NCBI RefSeq assembly: GCF_020194175.1 | Contig: NZ_JADYVX010000028.1 | Location: 51,342 to 115,341, forward strand | Direction: 5' to 3' | Length of the DNA stretch: 64,000 nt | From: Bradyrhizobium sp. BRP22 | Lineage (GTDB): Bacteria > Pseudomonadota > Alphaproteobacteria > Rhizobiales > Xanthobacteraceae | In this document: positions 26,391 to 35,074 of the stretch, piece by piece | Layout of the letters: every line of letters starts with the position of its first letter | How positions within the stretch are numbered: the first letter of the stretch is position 1 | The notes under the pieces: generated by a model | Seen by the model: the letters and a program-made list of their open reading frames with translations, nothing else | Told to the model about the DNA's origin: nothing | The model's database searches: none | Made by a program: the position numbers and the translations under genes

Positions 26391-28097
26391 TCAGGCAATC
26401 CGGGCTCTGGCGTCCGCGGCAGAAGTTTTCTCCTGTTTCAGGATATCCTTGATCACCTCGCGCAGCTTGGGCTTTGACAGCTTTCCTGCAGCCGTGACTG
26501 GGAATTCCGCAACGAACTCGATCCGTTCCGGCCATTTGAATTTCGCCAGCCCCTTCTTCTCCAGGAAACTGCCGAGGTCGGCGACGGTAACCGACTGACC
26601 TGTCGCTGGAACTACGAACGCGCATGCGCGCTCCTGGTAGACCGGGTCCGGCATCGCGACGACGGCGATGGCCTTGATGGCGGGATGATCGGCGGCGGCC
26701 CGTTCAACTTCCTCGCAGTTGATCTTTTCGCCGCCGCGCGAAACCACATCTTTGATGCGACCTTCAAAGACCAGGTAACGCCGCCCTTCGATGGTCCGGA
26801 TACGCATCAGGTCACCGGACTTGTAAAAACCGTCGCGAGTGAATGCGACCTTGTTTCGCTCTTCGGCATCAAAATATCCGGCGGCGACGGAAGGACCACG
26901 GATGGCCAGTTCACCGACCTCACCGTCAGCCGCCTCAACTTCCGTGCCGGGAATAAAGATCTTTAGTTCATCGTGCGGCGAGATCGGTCTGCCGACGGTG
27001 TGATACTTCGCCTCGATCGGATCTGAAGGATGGCCTTGGGCAATCAGTCCTTCCGTCATGCCAAACATCGGCACCGTCTCCGCGCCGTTGAGGAGCGCCT
27101 TGAGCTGCTGGACCCCACCACCCGTCGCGAACGCCTTGACTTTCGACAGATCGAGCCGGTCGATCCATCCAGATTCCTTGAGGCGAAACAGCAGGACCGG
27201 CGGTGCAAGCAACCAGTTCGGCTTGCGCCGGTCAAAGAGCGGACCGACCTCGTCGGCCTCGAGGCTGCCGCCGACAACGGCTTCGCCGCCGAAGAAGATG
27301 GCCGGCCCCCAGCCGCAGAGCATGGACGAGTTATGTATCCATTGCAGGCCGCTATAGGCGACGATCGTCTCGTCGAAGCCGTAAAATTCCATGAAGGTTC
27401 GTAACGTGTAGAGATATTCGTTATGAAAGCGTGGAATGATCTTGGGTATGTCGGTGGTGCCCCCGGAAAGCTGGAATAGCGCGACCTGATACGGGTCGTG
27501 TCGGATCGCGTCGACACGTCGCCTGGCCTCCGCGCTATCCTCTGCCTCGATCAGCCGCTCGAACGAATGAACGCCACCCCTTAACAGGTTCGCGTCGCCC
27601 TTGATCGCAATCGTCAGATCAAGGGACGGAATCGACTGCCGCATCTCTTCCGCGAAGGCGATGAAATCAAATCGCTTCTCCCCGGCACTGACGATGTGCG
27701 CCCGTGCGCCGGCGTGCCTGCCGAGATAGCCGATCTCGGCTTGCCGGTGCGCGGCGAGCGTGCAGATCGGTATCAGGCCGGCCTTGAGGCAACCGAGAAA
27801 CGCAATAACGAGTTCCTTGGAGTTCGGAAGCTGAAACAGAACGCGATCCAGCGGAACGAGGCCAAGACGAAGGAATGCCGAAGCCGCCCTGTCCGTGAGC
27901 GCGTCGAGCTCCGCATAGGTGCATTGCCAGTTGATCTCCGACAGCGCCGTGCGGGTCGAGAAACGACCGACGGCCCGTCGAAAGGCGGAGACAAGAGTCT
28001 CGTCGGTCAATACACCGACATCGGCATAACGCCGCAGACGCTCTTGCGATTGATAGACCACACCGGGAATTCGGTGGCTCGGTCCGATCTGTCCCAT
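26391..28097 (-). CDS. Aryl-acid AMP/CoA ligase (EntE/DhbE-like)
   Basis: A 568-residue adenylate-forming enzyme. Motifs: FQLSGGTTDIPKIIPRFHNE (P-loop in the EntE/DhbE style), FGMTEGL, YKSGDLMRIR, EGRIKDVVSRGGEKINCEE (hinge) and AAGKLSKPKLRE with the catalytic lysine. The Asn in IHNSS lies where DhbE contacts the aryl carboxylate, suggesting a salicylate- or hydroxybenzoate-type substrate. With no carrier-protein gene nearby, CoA transfer is more likely than siderophore loading. I start at 28097 (GAGGAA 7 nt upstream). It is divergent from the 28298 operon; a relic copy lies at 53405. Confidence 0.85.
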   Translation of the reverse strand: MGQIGPSHRIPGVVYQSQERLRRYADVGVLTDETLVSAFRRAVGRFSTRTALSEINWQCTYAELDALTDRAASAFLRLGLVPLDRVLFQLPNSKELVIAFLGCLKAGLIPICTLAAHRQAEIGYLGRHAGARAHIVSAGEKRFDFIAFAEEMRQSIPSLDLTIAIKGDANLLRGGVHSFERLIEAEDSAEARRRVDAIRHDPYQVALFQLSGGTTDIPKIIPRFHNEYLYTLRTFMEFYGFDETIVAYSGLQWIHNSSMLCGWGPAIFFGGEAVVGGSLEADEVGPLFDRRKPNWLLAPPVLLFRLKESGWIDRLDLSKVKAFATGGGVQQLKALLNGAETVPMFGMTEGLIAQGHPSDPIEAKYHTVGRPISPHDELKIFIPGTEVEAADGEVGELAIRGPSVAAGYFDAEERNKVAFTRDGFYKSGDLMRIRTIEGRRYLVFEGRIKDVVSRGGEKINCEEVERAAADHPAIKAIAVVAMPDPVYQERACAFVVPATGQSVTVADLGSFLEKKGLAKFKWPERIEFVAEFPVTAAGKLSKPKLREVIKDILKQEKTSAADARARIA

Positions 28098-28225
28098 CGA
28101 CGCTTCCTCGTGGTGCCCGTTCATGCGAGAGCCTGAAAGCGGAGGATATTCGCGATCCGACGACATCCGGCCTCGTTGGAAAATCGATGCCAGATCGACG
28201 ACACCCTGTCAATCGAATTCGACAT

Positions 28226-28251
28226 ACGTGTCAAAAAATCGTTTGACACGT
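28226..28251. promoter_or_regulatory. Perfect 10-bp-arm palindrome in divergent promoter
   Basis: Arms ACGTGTCAAA and TTTGACACGT with a 6-nt spacer, centred between the ligase and hydrolase genes. It is the form expected of a TetR- or similar dimer operator. Related TCGACA-type palindromes occur at 40378-40393 and 53108-53125. Confidence 0.65.
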
Positions 28252-28297
28252 CGATATCGATCGGACACCCTCAGGAGAACATCTGGGAGGTTCACTC

Positions 28298-29557
28298 ATG
28301 GCAACCGACGCGCCACGAATCGCAACGACGACCGCTGGGTTGCGCGCCACGGAGTGGCGTGACGATCTGCTGCCGGCGGGAACGAAACTCACGGTGCATC
28401 CGCTGCGCACGGCCGACGGCGCAGTTGTTACGGGGTACCTGTTCCGCAAGGGCGGCGAGCGCAGCGTCGTGTGTGCCATGCACCCGCGCGAGATGGTCGT
28501 CGCGAACTATCTCGTGCCCGAAATTCTCAAGGGCGGCGCCGCGGTCTGGATCCTCGGTCCGAGAACGGTCGGCAACGACTTGCGGCTGGAGCATGAGACG
28601 GCGCTGCTTGATCTGGCCGCCGGACAATCGTTCCTGCGTGACAGAATGAAATTCGAAAACTGTGTGCTGCAGGGAACCTCGGGCGGCGGTCCGCTCGCTG
28701 CGTTCTACTGCCAGCAGGCTGCGCTTGCCGGTGATCGCAGGATCAAGTCCTCGCCCGGCGGCAGGCCGACCGGGCTCGACAAGGCCGATTTGCCGGCCCC
28801 TGACGGCGTCATCTTCGTGTCGACGCATCTCGGTCAGGGACGTTTGATGATGAACGTGATCGATCCCTCGGTCACCGACGAGGCCGATCCATTCAAGACG
28901 GAAGCCAGCCTGTCGGCGTTCGAGCCGGAGAACGGCTTCCAGTCTCCTCCAGAGAGCTCGCATTACTCGCTTGAGTTCATGGAGCGATACCGGGCGGCGC
29001 AGCGCGAACGCGTTGCAAGGATCGACAATGCGGCCAAGGCACTCCTGGCGCGCAAGGCCGATGCCCGCCGGCGCTTGAAAGAGAAGCGGAGCCGTGAGGA
29101 TGCCGTCCTCGCGGCGTACTCGCCCATCTTCCAGGTCTGGCGCACCGACGCGGATCCGCGCTGCTTTGATCTGTCGCTCGAGCCTTCGGAGCGGGCCTAC
29201 GGCTCGCTGTGGGGAGCCAATCCGATCGTTTCCAATTATGGCAGCGTCGGCTTCGGCCGCGTATGCACGCCCGAAAGCTGGTTATCGAACTGGTCGGCTT
29301 TGTCCTCAAACGCCGGCATGGAAACCTGCGCACCGGCGATCACCCAGCCTACGCTGATGATCGAATACACTGCCGACAACAGCGTATTCCCGAAGGACGC
29401 CGATGCAATCTTCGCCGCGATCGGCAGTCGGGACAAAGTGCGTCGCCGCGTGCATGGCAACCATCACGGCAAGCCGGTCATCGACGGAGCCCCGAACGGT
29501 CAGTTCGTCGCAGGTCAGGCGATCCGCGATTGGCTGGAAGACAAACGGTTCGTCTGA
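28298..29557 (+). CDS. Alpha/beta-hydrolase-like protein, 419 aa
   Basis: A 419-residue enzyme with a hydrolase fold. The nucleophile motif is LQGTSGGGPLAAF; the charge-relay residues are probably the Asp near IEYTADNSVFPKDA and the His in GNHHGKPVIDGAP. It is longer than usual because of a helical insert around residues 225-270. The first cap region is unusual and no named family is evident. It has a good GGGAGG site and opens a five-gene operon (racemase, MFS, VOC, small protein). Likely it hydrolyses an intermediate of the aromatic pathway. Confidence 0.72.
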   Translation: MATDAPRIATTTAGLRATEWRDDLLPAGTKLTVHPLRTADGAVVTGYLFRKGGERSVVCAMHPREMVVANYLVPEILKGGAAVWILGPRTVGNDLRLEHETALLDLAAGQSFLRDRMKFENCVLQGTSGGGPLAAFYCQQAALAGDRRIKSSPGGRPTGLDKADLPAPDGVIFVSTHLGQGRLMMNVIDPSVTDEADPFKTEASLSAFEPENGFQSPPESSHYSLEFMERYRAAQRERVARIDNAAKALLARKADARRRLKEKRSREDAVLAAYSPIFQVWRTDADPRCFDLSLEPSERAYGSLWGANPIVSNYGSVGFGRVCTPESWLSNWSALSSNAGMETCAPAITQPTLMIEYTADNSVFPKDADAIFAAIGSRDKVRRRVHGNHHGKPVIDGAPNGQFVAGQAIRDWLEDKRFV

Positions 29558-29586
29558 ACGTCTATCGAGACACCCGGAGCAAGCAC

Positions 29587-30423
29587 GTGCCCAAACGTAT
29601 TGTCAGGATCGGCCAAATCGTTCCAAGCTCGAACACGACAATGGAGACCGAGATTCCCGCGATCCTGCGCGCCCGCGAGCTCGCCGGTATCGGCGACGAG
29701 ACGTTTACCTTCCATTCGAGCCGCATGCGGATGAAGAAGGTGACAAAAGCTGAGCTCGAGGCGATGGATCGCGACAGCCTGCGCTGCGCTGCCGAACTCG
29801 CCGATGCCCCGGTCGACGTCGTCGGCTATGCCTGCCTCGTTGCGATCATGTCGATGGGGGTCGGCTACCATCGAACGTCGGAGACGCAACTCGAGGCGAT
29901 TCTCCAACGCGAGGGGCGCGATGTTTCCGTCGTAACCTCGGCCGGCGCATTGGTGGAGGAATTGAAGCGCGCGGGCGTCCGTTCGGTATCCATTGTCACA
30001 CCCTACCTGCGGCCGCTGACCGATCTCGTTGTCGGCTACATCCGGGCGGAGGGTGTTGCAGTCGTCGATTCGATCGCGCTTTCGATCGAAGACAACGTGA
30101 CCGTGGGTAAGCGGGATCCGTTGCAGCTGCTCGACGACATCGGCAGGCTCGACATCGGGGGCGTCGACGCGGTCGTTCTCTCGGCCTGCGTACAGATGCC
30201 GTCGCTCGACGCAGTCGCGCTCGTCGAGGACAAGCTTGGCCTGCCGGTCACGTCGGCATCGATCTGCACCACGCGTCGAATGCTGGGCGCGCTCGGCCTT
30301 GCGCCACTGGCGCCCCGCGCAGGCTACTTCATGTCCGAGAAGAATCTCGCCGCCAACAGCCTTGGCCGCTCCGCGGCGGAAACTGTGGAGTGCGAACCAG
30401 GCAGACGTACTGCGGAGGCATGA
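29587..30423 (+). CDS. Maleate isomerase / Asp-Glu racemase family protein
   Basis: A 278-residue protein of the maleate cis-trans isomerase/arylmalonate decarboxylase superfamily. It has QIVPSSNTTMETEI, the first active-site Cys in GYACLVAIMS and the second in VVLSACVQMPSL, consistent with two-cysteine isomerisation. Start: GTG at 29587 with GGAG 8 nt upstream, supported by the copy at 52050-52863, which reads the same. Its stop overlaps the MFS start. Maleate isomerases act late in pyridine and some aromatic pathways; the substrate here is inferred only. Confidence 0.83.
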   Translation: MPKRIVRIGQIVPSSNTTMETEIPAILRARELAGIGDETFTFHSSRMRMKKVTKAELEAMDRDSLRCAAELADAPVDVVGYACLVAIMSMGVGYHRTSETQLEAILQREGRDVSVVTSAGALVEELKRAGVRSVSIVTPYLRPLTDLVVGYIRAEGVAVVDSIALSIEDNVTVGKRDPLQLLDDIGRLDIGGVDAVVLSACVQMPSLDAVALVEDKLGLPVTSASICTTRRMLGALGLAPLAPRAGYFMSEKNLAANSLGRSAAETVECEPGRRTAEA

Positions 30424-31763
30424 TGCCCGTGGAGCAAGACAACAGGATCGGTGAAGGCAGGGCCTGGATGGTGGTCGCGCTCCTGTTCTTCTATACCATG
30501 ATCAACTTCTTCGACCGGCTGGTGCTCGGCCTCTCCGCCGTTCCCGTCATGCGGGAGCTGTCGCTGACGCCGGCGCAATACGGCCTGGTAGCAAGCGGCG
30601 TCTACTGGTTATACGCGGTTTCCGGCGTGGCAGTCGGGCTGTTCCTGGTCAACAGGGTGAGCACGAAATGGTTGCTCGTCGGGCTCGTGCTGATTTGGTC
30701 CGTGGCGCAGGTGCCCGCCGCGCTGACGTCTTCGCTCTCGGTGCTGATTGCGTGCCGGGTCCTTCTTGGAATCGGCGAAGGACCGGGCTCCCCCAGCGCC
30801 TACGAAGCGTGTCACAGCTGGTTTCCGCCCGAGAAGCGCAACTTGCCGACAGCGATCTTCCTTCAAGGTGCTCCGGTTGCCTTTCTCGTCGGCGCGCCGT
30901 TCCTGTCGTGGGTCATCGTGGAATGTGGCTGGCGGTTCTCCCTCCTGCTCTGCAGTTCGCTCGGCGCGATATGGATTGTGGCGTGGTTCGCGCTCGCCAA
31001 GGACGGCCCTTTTTCCGGCTCGGCCGCAAAAGCCTGTGCTGCCGGCGATCAGGCGGTTTCCCCCGTGCCGTGGGCGGCTCTCTGGCTCGACCGGACCATG
31101 ATCGGAAACTACGTTCTCGGTTTTTCGGCATATTGGATTGTCGGCGTTACCGTCGCCTGGCAAGCACCGTATCTCCAGATGGGACTCGGATATGACGGCA
31201 AAGTGGTGGGCTGGCTGATCGCTGCAATGACCGCGGCGCAGCCGTTTGTCTTGCTCACGATTTCCTATCTTTCCGAACGGGCGCTGGGGAGCGGCGCCTC
31301 CTCGCGAGTGGCCAGAGGCGCCGTCAACGCCGCTTGTCTGGTCGCCAGTGGTGTTCTTCTCGCTGCGGCCGTGATGATCGAAGGCGCAGGCTTCACGAAA
31401 CTGGCGCTGCTTGCGCTCGGCACGACCCTGCCGTCGGTCACGACAGTACTCGGTGCGGCGATGGTCAGCGAGATCGCCCCGACCAGCCAGCGCGGAACAG
31501 CGCTTCTTGTCACCTATTCGGCGATCACCGTCGCCGGTCTCCTCTCACCGCTGACGATGGGCTACGCCGTGCAGGCCGCGGGGCAGGCGGAAGGTTTTGT
31601 CTACGGGTATCTCATAGCGGCTGCGTTGCTCGTCTTTGCAGGCATGCTCGGCTTCCTTCTCCTTGATCCGGAGGGGTCGAAGCGCCGGCTCAACGCCATT
31701 TCGAGTGAGAGCCAGGTCGATCGTCAATCCTCATCGCAACTCGGAGTTTCCCATGCCGGCTGA
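30423..31763 (+). CDS. MFS transporter
   Basis: A 446-residue, 12-helix transporter of the anion:cation symporter/aromatic-acid type (TMINFFDRLVLGLSAVPVM, then YGLVASGVYWLYAVSGV; RVLLGIGEGPGSPSAYE is the conserved helix 4-5 region). Such proteins import organic acids. The ATGATG at 30420-30425 overlaps the racemase stop, showing translational coupling. It probably imports the substrate of the enzymes encoded beside it. Confidence 0.88.
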   Translation: MPVEQDNRIGEGRAWMVVALLFFYTMINFFDRLVLGLSAVPVMRELSLTPAQYGLVASGVYWLYAVSGVAVGLFLVNRVSTKWLLVGLVLIWSVAQVPAALTSSLSVLIACRVLLGIGEGPGSPSAYEACHSWFPPEKRNLPTAIFLQGAPVAFLVGAPFLSWVIVECGWRFSLLLCSSLGAIWIVAWFALAKDGPFSGSAAKACAAGDQAVSPVPWAALWLDRTMIGNYVLGFSAYWIVGVTVAWQAPYLQMGLGYDGKVVGWLIAAMTAAQPFVLLTISYLSERALGSGASSRVARGAVNAACLVASGVLLAAAVMIEGAGFTKLALLALGTTLPSVTTVLGAAMVSEIAPTSQRGTALLVTYSAITVAGLLSPLTMGYAVQAAGQAEGFVYGYLIAAALLVFAGMLGFLLLDPEGSKRRLNAISSESQVDRQSSSQLGVSHAG

Positions 31764-32448
31764 CTCGCTTCACGAGCAAGCATCCACAAGCAGTGCTGGG
31801 CTGGAGTACCATACGGCACAAGTCGAGGTATCCAAATTAAAGCGGGCCGATGCCGACAAGGTGGTGCTTCGCCTCGAGGGCGTGGACCATACCGCGCGAC
31901 CAACATGGAAGCTTCGCGAAACTATCGAGTTCTATCGCGATGTTCTGGGCCTGCCGCTGGTTCACACGATCAGTGCCCGAGGATGGGGCTTGCAGGATCA
32001 CGCAGACTTTCTGCATTTCTTCTTCGATGCGGGAAAGGGAGCGACGATCGCGTTCTTCTACTACATCGGCACCGACCAGCCCGCCAGGTATGTGCCGGAA
32101 GACCACTACTTTTATACGGCCACGCATACCGCATGGAGCGTTCCGACGGCGCAGGAGCTGCAACGTTGGAAAACGACGCTGGAGAGCCGCGGGGTCGTCG
32201 TATCGCCTTATACACGGCACGAGATTCTCGAGTCGATCTATTTCACGGATCCGAACGGTTATCCCATCGAGATTGCGCTTCGCCTGCGCGAGGTCGAGGT
32301 GATCGACGTGAATGACGCAAGGCTTACGCTCGAGGCTGCGATGCAGGTCGAAGATGAACTTCGTGCCGGGGGGCGCCGATTGCAGGATATCGACACCGTG
32401 TGGCGGCGCAAGGCGAAGCTCGTAGAGCAGATGCTTTCGGAGCGTTGA
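31753..32448 (+). CDS. VOC-family protein (extradiol-dioxygenase fold)
   Basis: A 231-residue vicinal-oxygen-chelate protein. The fold's metal triad can be read as His46 (GVDHTARPTW), His125 (TATHTAWSV) and Glu173 (DPNGYPIEIALR), the 2-His-1-Glu set of glyoxalase and extradiol-dioxygenase families. The start overlaps the MFS gene by 11 nt. It is followed at once by a small partner gene; both are also paired at 50957-51921, so they probably work together. Ring cleavage or isomerisation is possible; reaction unknown. Confidence 0.82.
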   Translation: MPADSLHEQASTSSAGLEYHTAQVEVSKLKRADADKVVLRLEGVDHTARPTWKLRETIEFYRDVLGLPLVHTISARGWGLQDHADFLHFFFDAGKGATIAFFYYIGTDQPARYVPEDHYFYTATHTAWSVPTAQELQRWKTTLESRGVVVSPYTRHEILESIYFTDPNGYPIEIALRLREVEVIDVNDARLTLEAAMQVEDELRAGGRRLQDIDTVWRRKAKLVEQMLSER

Positions 32449-32451
32449 GAC

Positions 32452-32706
32452 GTGCCGTACGTGCTCGACGTAGACGAGTTTCGTCCGATCGTGGAAAGCG
32501 CCCGCCGGATACCCGAATGCACGATCTCGGACCCGGTCAACGGCTATCACAAGATCGTCTCGCCCAGGGAGATCATCCTGCGCCGCAGGGATATGAAGAT
32601 GAAGCCAGCCGTCTGGTACGGCTTGTTTACGGGGGGTCTGAACGGAGAAATAGCCGAATTCAACCGCGGTAAAGTCCCCGTTATCGGCGCCAAGAGACCG
32701 CTTTAG
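32452..32706 (+). CDS. Small partner of VOC protein
   Basis: An 84-residue protein from a GTG 3 nt after the VOC stop. It is highly similar to the 86-residue gene at 50957-51217, especially MKMKPAVWYGLFTGG and NGEIAEF. Both copies directly follow a VOC gene. No known domain is recognised. Strict pairing and conserved core point to a subunit, chaperone or unusual accessory enzyme. This is an uncharacterised gene pair. Confidence 0.7.
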   Translation: MPYVLDVDEFRPIVESARRIPECTISDPVNGYHKIVSPREIILRRRDMKMKPAVWYGLFTGGLNGEIAEFNRGKVPVIGAKRPL

Positions 32707-32813
32707 CACCAGCCAGCATCAACACCGGACTGAAGAACGGGCGCGTCTGCCGGAGCGCACCGAGCGAAAAAGCATTGTCGGCAAAGAACCAAATCTCTGG
32801 GAGGAAAATCGAA

Positions 32814-33842
32814 ATGAACTGCCATCCGCTTTCGCTCGTGGCCGCATTGTTTGCGGCCCTCTGTCCGATCAATGTCATGGCAGCGGACGAAGCGTCTGTG
32901 CCGGCCAAAGTAACGGCACCTATCACGGCCAAGCCCATTCCAGCCCTTTCGTTCTTTCTGGTGAACGACAATCGTCTGACATATGCCTATGACTTTGCCT
33001 ACCGATCACCTGGCACGATCGGACCGGGCACCAAGCACGTTCTGGCCTTCACTCATTTCGACACCTGGGCCTATGGCAGCAACTCGGTCAATTTCTACGT
33101 TGGAAAAAACAGCCACGCCGAACCTGCCGCTGGTTGTTCGTTGCCGGATCGCGGATGCACCGGCGTCACCGAATACGGCTACCAGTTCAAGAGCACATTC
33201 GGTTTCAACGAGATATTCGAGACCAAGGCTTTCTCGATCGGCCCGTTGCGAAACGTCGAACTCGCAGTCGGAGGCTACGATGCGTTGAAGAATTCATCCG
33301 GCGGGATCGATCGCACCGCGGTCCAGGTCGGACTGCAGTTTTCTTTCCAGCTGCCATACAAGGGCTACTTCACTATCGCACCGCAATACTACAAGGCATG
33401 GCAGTATTTGAGCGCGTACACGGCAGCCGCCAACCAACCGGCCTACCCCGGCGTTCCCAACGGCTGGCTCGACTACAAGGGAACCTGGTGGATTGACATC
33501 GGCTACTACATGGATCTCGGGTTCTTGCCCGACTACCTTCCGCTATCGATCAGCGGCAGATATTTCATATTCGGACCGATGGGGACGGGCGCCAAGCCCG
33601 GCTCGCTGCCGGCAGTTTTCATGCCGGAGACCAAGATGGAGTTTAACGGCGAGCCCATTCGCCTGACGCTCGATTTCAGCAAGCTCGTGTGGGGGCCACA
33701 ATATTCCCACTTCACCGACGTCTGGATCGCGTACAAATACCGATACAACACGTACGGATTTGACAACAAGACCAGCCCGTTGTGTGCGCGCAACGCCTGC
33801 GAAATATCGGAGGCCTACGCGGGAGTCACCGTCAAGTTTTGA
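32814..33842 (+). CDS. Outer-membrane barrel-like protein
   Basis: A 342-residue exported protein. Signal peptide 1-23 (ALCPINVMA, Ala). The mature part is rich in alternating aromatics and ends in Phe, as outer-membrane beta-barrels do (SEAYAGVTVKF). Landmarks shared with the 713-residue protein at 37920: FFLVNDNRLTYAY, FTHFDTWAYGSN, FGFNEIFETKAFSIGPL, LPYKGYFTIAPQYY, GEPIRLTLDFSKLVWGPQYS. GGAGG lies upstream. It is probably a porin-like channel for the pathway substrate. Family name unknown; a Tsx-like channel is possible. Confidence 0.78.
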   Translation: MNCHPLSLVAALFAALCPINVMAADEASVPAKVTAPITAKPIPALSFFLVNDNRLTYAYDFAYRSPGTIGPGTKHVLAFTHFDTWAYGSNSVNFYVGKNSHAEPAAGCSLPDRGCTGVTEYGYQFKSTFGFNEIFETKAFSIGPLRNVELAVGGYDALKNSSGGIDRTAVQVGLQFSFQLPYKGYFTIAPQYYKAWQYLSAYTAAANQPAYPGVPNGWLDYKGTWWIDIGYYMDLGFLPDYLPLSISGRYFIFGPMGTGAKPGSLPAVFMPETKMEFNGEPIRLTLDFSKLVWGPQYSHFTDVWIAYKYRYNTYGFDNKTSPLCARNACEISEAYAGVTVKF

Positions 33843-34173
33843 GATGTGCCGGTCCCCGGGCGCGGCCAGACTGAGCTGTCAGAGCTCGAGCTCGGAGCAA
33901 TTGTGGACTGCACCGGCATCGTCAAGGATCAGAGCGCGAGCAACAATCCGGCCGTACGCGGCCTGCTCGATGCCGTTCTCGCGCGCATCGATCCGCTGCG
34001 GATCGGTATCGAGGTCGCGGCGGATTGCGCGATCGTCGACAACATGGATCCCCATCTCGCGATGCCTCTACGCCATCGGTCCGCTCACGCGGGCCGCATT
34101 CTGGGAGATCACCGATATCGGCCAGCAGTGCGCTGAGCTCGCGGCCCGGCTCAGGAGCCGTGATCCTAGTTGA
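33843..34173 (+). pseudogene. FAD/NAD(P)-binding oxidoreductase C-terminal fragment
   Basis: The frame contains IVDCTGIVKDQSASNNPAVR and IDPLRIGIEVAADCAIVDN, and after a frameshift near 34060 it continues LYAIGPLTRAAFWEITDI, QQCAELAARL. These match the C-terminal third of the FAD-NAD(P)-binding 'NAD_binding_9'/YdhS-type proteins. The N-terminal two thirds are missing. It lies directly after the OMP gene. Confidence 0.7.
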
Positions 34174-34179
34174 ACAGAA

Positions 34180-34560
34180 CCGGCTCTGCCTCCGTGATCC
34201 AGTCCCATAGTGGCTGGAAGCTGAAGGTTGTCGCTTCACCAAAGAAGCGCCGCTGCTCGCGCTCCCCGGAAGGAGACGAGCTCTTCCCTCCCCAACCGAA
34301 CAACCCATACTCAAGGCGCGCGCAGCGTACCACAGGGTCCAGTTGCTGATATCCAAGCTGGAAATAGCGGTTGGTCCGGGATTTCGGATGGGCGAGATCA
34401 ATATCGGCGTTTCGCCGGTCAGTCGCAAATAAGCAAATCGCTGGAAGCCGAGTCTCTGCGATAGCCGAGTAGCGACCGCTCGAATGCATCCGCGTTATTT
34501 GCGGTCTGGATCGCATCTACGAATTCCTGGAGGCGTTGTCGACCGGATTCATTTTTGTCC
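34180..34560 (-). pseudogene. luxR-type pseudogene
   Basis: Pieces in different frames match the LuxR at 22533-23264: QEFVDAIQTANNADAFER, a shifted middle part, and RYFQLGYQQLDPVVRCARLE with GLFGWGGKSS and EREQRRFFGEAT. The DNA-binding domain is absent. At least two frameshifts and a stop are present. It shows that this part of the island shares ancestry with the quorum-sensing region. Confidence 0.82.
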
Positions 34561-34618
34561 TCAGTTTCATTCTCGGTCGGTCTCAGTGCGCCTCTGACGT
34601 AGCGATCGTGTCCTGATC

Positions 34619-34647
34619 AAAAAAAACGCCGTCGCATCGCGACGGCG
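34619..34647 (-). terminator. Strong minus-strand terminator
   Basis: Perfect 9-bp stem (CGCCGTCGC/GCGACGGCG, 3-nt loop) followed on the minus strand by eight U-equivalents. It is a textbook intrinsic terminator and probably ends a transcript from the right, such as the NTF2/SDR operon with a long 3' region, or an unrecognised RNA. Confidence 0.85.
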
Positions 34648-35074
34648 GTGAAGTCTGGGAGGTGGAGGCTTGACCCGGCCTGCCACGGGTTCTCACTGGT
34701 GCTTCGAGATTTCTTTCGAATGCCGGAGGGGCCGCTCGGCGAGTCACTCCAACGCTTCGGAAAGACTTTTCTTCTCTTCTCCCGCATAAAGAAGCCTCCG
34801 GCGGGCATGCCGAAGCTTCACTGGAGGTTATTAGTCTGCACCATTCTCCGTTTGCCGGTTGATGCGTTGAGACATTTTCGCTGAGCGCGAAGCATCCGAC
34901 GACCGCATCCTGGTTCTTGTACTCGTAGATTCCAGCCGGCTTGGTCGAGATTGCCGGCAGCGCGATTGTGCCCGAGTTCTTCTGTTCGAGCATCGCAAAG
35001 CTCGGCCACCTGACGACTATTTGGACGACATGAGACGACCGTTAGCGCCAATGCGCCGCGAGTAGTCTCGTCGC
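34648..35074. other. Region between terminator and SDR gene
   Basis: No recognisable gene. A minus-strand frame (34583-34993) begins MLEQKNSGTIALPAISTKPA and has an ordered first 40 residues, but it reads through the terminator and then becomes low-complexity, so only its start could be a coding remnant. Confidence 0.4.
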
